A stretch of 64,000 nt of DNA from the NCBI GenBank assembly GCA_028023455.1, contig JAQFVV010006342.1, positions 455,001 to 519,000 of the forward strand, written 5' to 3'. The notes under the pieces are model-generated. The model saw only the letters and a program-made list of their open reading frames with translations. It made no database searches and had not been told where the DNA came from. Of the stretch, positions 59,010 through 64,000 are shown piece after piece. How positions within the stretch are numbered: the stretch's first letter is position 1; the number at the start of each line of letters is the position of its first letter. Source of the stretch: Epiperipatus broadwayi. Lineage: Eukaryota > Onychophora > Udeonychophora > Euonychophora > Peripatidae. The translations under genes and the position numbers were made by a program.

Positions 59010-60110
59010 ATATAGAAACTCATGCAGAATGATCATCTTAAAACCTCATTTTGTCATAGATGACACTTTTGTCATATGGACATGGAAAAAACATTAGATG
59101 ATTTTTCTTACATTTAAATAATATGCATCCTCATATTAAATTAATGGAGCAAGTCTGATGAAACTCCCTTTCTTGATGTTCTAGTCACCAGAACCCAAAT
59201 AGTTTATCTTTTTCTATTTACAGAAAGGATACACACACAGAAGATATTTAATTTCATTCTCATCATCAAATCAGATAGTTTCTGTAAAAACTCTTTAAAT
59301 AGACAATTAACCTTTCAGATGAACACATCTGAAAGAAGAAATAAATCATATTAATAGTGTTTTATTAGCAAATAGTTATAATTACAAATTTATAAAAAAA
59401 AGCCTTATTTCAAGCCCAAAATAGACAAAATAGGAAACAAAAAGATGATAAGTCAGCTATTAGGATTTGTGTTCATATGTAAAAGGAATACAGACAGTAT
59501 CGGACGTATATTAAAACGCTATAATATAGATACACATTTTCTCTCATCAAAAGATCAGAATATAATAACCAAGCCTAAAGATTCAATCCTCTTGAATCTC
59601 ATAGTGTCTATCAAATCTCATGTAAAAATTGTAAAGCTTCTTACATAGGTATGAGTAATCGTGATATGTTAGGAGAGATGAGCATGCTAATGCAGTTAAA
59701 CAACACTCATCATCATCAGCACTCTCACTCCATACTATAGATTCAGGTCATAAAATAGATTTTTCTAGTACCAGGATCATATCCAGATGTGATAATCTCT
59801 ACCAATGCAAAATCAGAGAAGCCATTGAGATACTTAAAAGGCCAGATTGTATCAATAAGCAGATGATACGTGCAAACTTCCTCTATTTGGAAAGATTTCT
59901 TTAAAAAACATTCTTAAATTTAACATTTTTGCTATTGGTGGGATTTTTAATGTTTTATTCAAACCAGTGATTGTAGCGCCTCTACAACCGTCTTTCTACC
60001 TTTTTATAACTCTGTGGATGGCTTGTGTGACCAAGTCGAAACGTCAGTATATTGATATTAAAAGTTTTTAACACGGATGAGCCCGCAAAATATGTATTTT
60101 ATATATATGT
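59010..60110 (+). pseudogene. Penelope-like element, right arm of the palindrome, riddled with small deletions
   Basis: This is the mirror copy of 57775-58960. It includes VIDDTFVIW (59056 onward), the RT catalytic block, then the same protein region with at least fifteen small losses of 1-4 bases. Examples: CCATATG to CATATG, GAACTACAG to GAATACAG, TTCTGCTC to TTCTCTC, CAGCAATAT to CAGAATAT. Substitutions are few. The non-coding tail (59930-60110) is nearly perfect. The frame is therefore destroyed, and the short 67-codon frame at 59445 is a fragment of it. Confidence 0.85.
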
Positions 60111-60577
60111 CCCAGTAAAAATGATTGATCTTTTTCCAATCTTATCTCTGAATCAACATGTGGTTTATGTAGTGACATAGTTTAGCAAGCATGTCTAGAT
60201 TATGAGTTATGATGTGAAATGAGATATGTTTTGTGTACCTTCATTGATTGTCTTCATTGGTTTCCCTACCATTACAAAATCTTGCAAACCATTTGAAAAT
60301 ATTTTTGCAACTCATGGTTTTGCTACCATATACAGCTTAAGTAATTTCAACATTTAGCATTGCTCAGTTTAAAACAAAACTGAATGTTAGCATTTTATTT
60401 TTATTGTGAGCTAATCCTCAATGGCTACTTGCAGTATATTATATCATTATATCAGTTTGAATTTACTTTGTATAGAGTACGATTTATGCCACTTTTTTTA
60501 GAGCTTATCCAATGGTGTATCACATGTAATCTAATTGTAAGTAATTTTGTTATTTTGTTTTATGCAATCTGTGGTGT

Positions 60578-60582
<5 letters not shown>

Positions 60583-60634
<52 letters not shown>
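60583..60634. repeat. (AT)n microsatellite
   Basis: About 24 TA dinucleotides. The frame at 60384-60635 reads into it as alternating Tyr-Ile and is not considered a gene. Confidence 0.95.
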
Positions 60635-60636
<2 letters not shown>

Positions 60637-60639
60637 TTT

Positions 60640-62200
60640 TTGTAAGTAATTCTTAAAATAATAAAAATCAATTTTATTTTATTATAATATTTTGAAAAGA
60701 ATGCATTTAATTGAACTCAATTATCAAGCCTATAAAAATTTCATGTTATATTCGTAAAGTTCTTATGCATGAATTCTAGTACTGGAAGACAGAGATATTG
60801 TGGACTACAATTTGAATAAGATGTTGGTCAATGGCAATTTACTTCCAAATATTAAATATTTCAACTATCGAACTCATTTATTTTATACAAAATTTTAAGC
60901 AGTCAGAGAAAATTATACGCTTATTGTATTCTGGGATTTTTTTAAAAGCATTAGCAAAAATTTTTACAAACCCATAATTAGAGGAAAGTCTCCTATCATA
61001 TTTTAGAAACATTAGAAAGTCTAAAGCTAGTAATAATGTCAGTGACAATATTGCAGATGGTAAAAGGTTTGAGGTAGTTATTTTTGTTTTATATCTTTTA
61101 AATATCCATTTGGATCTACAATGATGCTATAAAATAATACTTTTTTAACCTATTTGGTATCATTATTACTGCATGTAGTATTTTTACATATAACCATTGC
61201 ACATTAAGGGCATGTAATAATATTCAGATACACCAATGCGTTAAACTTTTTATGGTGAATAGTTGATCTATGTCACCATTTAATAAATGTGTTGCCTGTA
61301 AGATGTCACTGCAGATATCTTGGAAAAAGTACTGGGCACAATATGCATACATTAAATAAATTATATATATATGTACTTATAAAAAATATATATTTAAATC
61401 TCTTTACAAAAATAATTAACAAGAGAGGTAAAAGAAAATAAGATTTAATAATTTTATTCATACGATAAATGATTTATTACTTATGTTGGCCATGAATATG
61501 AGGGAAAACCTCGAAAGCGCTCGGCCCATTTAATTGTTTTTGGTTTTTGCAGCTTCTTCGTCAGCGGGTAAATCGCTTTTATATGCTCATACGTAATAAA
61601 TTATTTTAATTTAATAAAATCTTTGAATGTGATATTATTGTATTAAAATATTATATTTATAGGAAGTTTAAAATTTTTTATTTTATCATTAGATTCGGGT
61701 TAAATCAATTGTTAACTCTCAGTTCTACTTTATGTGGTTTAAACAACAATTTTTTTTTAAAAAAAAAACTTCTTTAAGAAACTGCAATATAAAAAAAGCT
61801 TAGATGTATTTTAAAAAAAATAGTATTTAAATTTTAAATGTACTTTGGATCGATCTGAAAATTGTTTTCCCTTTTATTCTTGGAAAAAAAGGCAATCTTG
61901 CACATCATAATCTATAATAAAATATCTGAAATAAAATATCTGAGAATTGAGAGATAATCATTCAGATGCTATGAATAATTTAAAGTTAAGTAACTTTTAT
62001 TTCTATTTCTGATTGTAATTGATCAAACGCTTTTATTAAATCTTTGATAAACTACTACTTTACTTACCAAATATATTTTATTAATTTAATGATTAAAATT
62101 ATTTAAATCATTATGGATTGCTAGAAGCAATTAGTTCTTTCCTGAATGTAGTATACTTGTGGAGTAATTAAGTCTATCATTATTATATCAAACAATGGGA
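60640..62200. other. Gene-free stretch
   Basis: AT-rich. A GC-richer string at 61500-61580 (AAACCTCGAAAGCGCTCGG, GCAGCTTCTTCGTCAGCGG) looks like a transposon end or decayed repeat. No partner was found. Confidence 0.45.
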
Positions 62201-62204
62201 AATT

Positions 62205-62480
62205 TTAAAATATTACATGATCACCATTTCCTATGTGTAAACAATATGTTAAAACAGTAACAACCTTCTCCTTACACTAGTGACATCTAGTGCAAGTCAT
62301 AGTAATCAATGAATACTAAAAGGGTTGTGCATCAAAATCTCTATCTAATGACCCCAGACTAACTTCTAGTTTATGGTTTTCATCAATGAGGATTCACCTA
62401 GTAGGATTTTGATACACAAACTTTCTGACATCCATTAATTACTATGATTTTTATTAGGTGGCACTATTGTAGGAAAACAG
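62205..62480 (-). mobile_element. Family A hammerhead fold-back, decayed
   Basis: The left end TTACATGATCACCATTTCC, ACATCTAGTGCAAGTCATAG and TAATCAATGAAT pairs loosely with the right ATTAATTACTATGATTTTT and AGGTGGCACTATTGTAGG. The loop has the connector on both strands (AAAATCTCTATCTAATG and AGTAGGATTTTGATACACAA) and the hammerhead relic on the minus strand. Confidence 0.65.
62354..62393 (-). ncRNA. Hammerhead relic, family A
   Basis: On the minus strand: TTGATGA (62380-62386; C3 changed), AAACCATAAACTA, GAAG (62363-62366) in place of GAAA, TTAG, TC, TGGGG. Two essential positions are altered. Identified by alignment to intact copies. Confidence 0.55.
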
Positions 62481-62631
62481 TATAATATTTTAAATTTTAA
62501 AATGGATAGAAAATACAAATCTCTTACTTTTAAATGAATTGATGATAACAATATAATGAAGATAAATAAATTTAGACTTATTCTTCTCTTTTACTTTTTT
62601 TGCATTTCTTCATATATTCATATATATTTCT

Positions 62632-62768
62632 TATAATAACTCCTCTCATATACACTTTAAAAGGTAAAGGAAATTGAGAATGCTCTGATGAAGACTGCTG
62701 GACAGTCGAAACTGTCAGGAAAATATTTTTTTTTGCATTAAAGTGTATATGAAAGAAGTTATTATAAG
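62632..62768 (+). mobile_element. Family B hammerhead fold-back
   Basis: The left arm CTTATAATAACTCCTCTCAT, with ATACACTTTA, is complementary to the right arm TAAAGTGTATATGAAAG plus AAGTTATTATAAG. The loop contains the hammerhead at 62681-62722. The right arm corresponds to the tail of the family B repeats at 39400 and 27990 (GCATTRRARTGTAYATG). The left arm is therefore an inverted tail, as in a snap-back copy. Confidence 0.78.
62681..62722 (+). ncRNA. Hammerhead, family B, intact core with short stem I
   Basis: CTGATGA (62685-62691), stem II GACTG-CTGGA-CAGTC (perfect five pairs), GAAA (62708-62711), CTG then TC (62715-62716). Stem I pairs only CT with AG next to the core before mismatches. 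All conserved nucleotides are present, so this is the best family B copy, but the weak stem I makes activity doubtful. Confidence 0.68.
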
Positions 62769-62774
62769 CAGATT

Positions 62775-64000
62775 ATTTTGACTAACAAAAATAAATATTT
62801 TTATCTAAGAGTCCTTTTAATTTGATTTTGTTCCTAAAACTTGGTATCTTTTTCTCTATACTAATATGACAATATCTGTTTTTTTTTTCATTTCATCTGA
62901 TAATATGAAGTATTGCATTTAATTTAGAATTTTTATTAGTGAGTAAAAATTTGGCTAATTATTAAGTGATATAATTGAAAATAATTATTCACAAAGAAAG
63001 ATGGACAACATTTTTGCACAATACATTTTATATTTGAGATATTTATTGCTGAGATATTTATAAAAATTTGATATGCCAACTTTGTTATTATATTTTAATT
63101 GAATATTGCACTGGAGTCCAATTACTTTCATTTATAATTCTTCATTAACCTTTTCAATATTAATTTACAAAGGTGAACAAAATAATAAAAATTCATGTTC
63201 AAACTATTTGAAATTCAATTTTTAATTCTTCAATTTGAGGAATATAATTTTGAGCATTATTATTATTTGAAGAAATCAATTTAAATGTATTAAAGTAGGA
63301 TAAATTATTCTTTGACAACTGGGTATACCAGAGATAGAGTTTTGCCAAAAATGATTAACTGAATCATACATATGATATATCAACTATTCACATCAAAGTG
63401 TTTATGTGTTTTTTATGGCAACCAAAAAGGCTAAATCTTTTCATTAATTATCATCAGTGATCTAAGGAATCAATTTTCTTTTGAATGAAGGACACATATC
63501 AATTTCTTTTAAGAGTTCAAAACATCATTTTAAAATGATGTCATGGCTAAGCCACCTAACTTCTACATAATATAGAAAATTGCTGTATTGTGAACTTAAT
63601 TCATGCAATAATGCATTGAATTGTCAATGATTCATTTACTGTTTTAATTACTATCCTCATGATGTGTTCAAATTAAATTTTTTATAACAATGTGAGTCCT
63701 TGTGTATGATACAATGAAACAATTTTAGTTTGTTCTTGTACCATATTTTCATTTTCCTTTCAAATATAACTACTCCAACATTAACATCAATCATAGTAGG
63801 AACTCCATCTATAATAATACTTACTAATTTTGACCAGTCTATGTGACATTTTAAGACTCACAAGTATAAGTCATTCCTTGTCATTGTTTCTGAAATAGGC
63901 ACCATATCCCATAATTCTTTGATCACATTCACTGGAAAGTATTAATAGTGTCTATACATGCATTAACTGCAGTGGAAAATGCTATAAGATTGTATATTTT
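62775..64000. other. Gene-free stretch
   Basis: AT-rich unique-looking sequence. A CTGATGA on the minus strand near 63455 lacks the other hammerhead parts. Nothing else supported. Confidence 0.5.

Noticed and set aside
61500-61580. CTGACGA on the minus strand, hammerhead-like
   Set aside because: The box fits CUGANGA but no paired stem II followed by GAAA is found at suitable distance.
63430-63470. CTGATGA ... GAAA on the minus strand
   Set aside because: Only an unpaired 8-base TAATTAAT lies between the boxes and no stem I or cleavage site fits.

Overview
This window looks like non-coding DNA of an AT-rich animal genome, most likely an invertebrate. A+T is roughly three quarters by eye. 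There are long intergenic or intronic stretches, many microsatellites, almost no long open frames, and fossils of animal-type transposons (Penelope-like, mariner, Merlin, piggyBac, hAT, LINE, tRNA-derived SINEs). The sequence alone does not identify the species. No complete host gene is visible. One 147-bp candidate exon (12995-13141) has a weak resemblance to a formin FH2 segment.

The most striking content is a set of hammerhead-ribozyme (HHR) motifs inside short repeats. At least four sequence families carry the core CUGANGA - stem II - GAAA - short stem III - UH. Family A is at 28-69, near 10930, 21764, 24865-24889 (minus), 50665 and 62363-62386 (minus). Family B is at 62685, 49614, 39340 and 28043-28069 (minus), with degraded traces near 9260 and 9320. 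Family C is at 40899 and 17360. Family D sits at the front of a tRNA-derived SINE (12788-12832 minus, with a relic at 24406-24440 minus). A fifth, variant motif lies at the ends of a Penelope-like element (57851-57884 minus and its mirror near 60045). The copies at 28-69 and 40893-40933 can form stem I and stem II with every core base intact. Several copies are arranged as more than one unit head-to-tail, with monomers of about 385-445 bp. Others are fold-backs whose 5' arm is an inverted copy of the 3' tail. This resembles animal 'retrozymes' and Penelope pseudo-LTRs.

Layout: 0-8.2 kb, truncated HHR repeat, a 517-bp fold-back, AT-rich filler. 8.2-12.6 kb, a hAT-type element with a perfect 8-bp duplication and several fold-backs. 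12.6-14.4 kb, HHR-SINE, candidate exon, two LINE 3' remnants. 16.2-19.4 kb, dense fold-backs, a family C partial dimer, nested SINE, tandem dimer. 21.4-25.4 kb, two family A partial dimers and a mariner fossil. 28-34 kb, family B repeat, snap-back SINE, a 2-kb repeat and a GIY-YIG fragment. 36.7 kb, broken piggyBac. 39-41 kb, family B repeat, a (TTA)n tract, family C HHR. 44-49 kb, a Merlin element inserted into a copy of the 2-kb repeat. 49.5-55.3 kb, HHR fold-backs, another 2-kb repeat copy, an (AAT)n tract. 57.8-60.1 kb, a 2.3-kb palindrome of a Penelope-like element with one intact 275-codon frame. 62.2-62.8 kb, two more HHR fold-backs.

The elements may be functionally linked. Penelope-like reverse transcriptase with a GIY-YIG nuclease is known to be associated with HHRs, and is the natural candidate machinery for moving the short HHR repeats. 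Only 3' portions of such an element are visible here, so the link is an inference.
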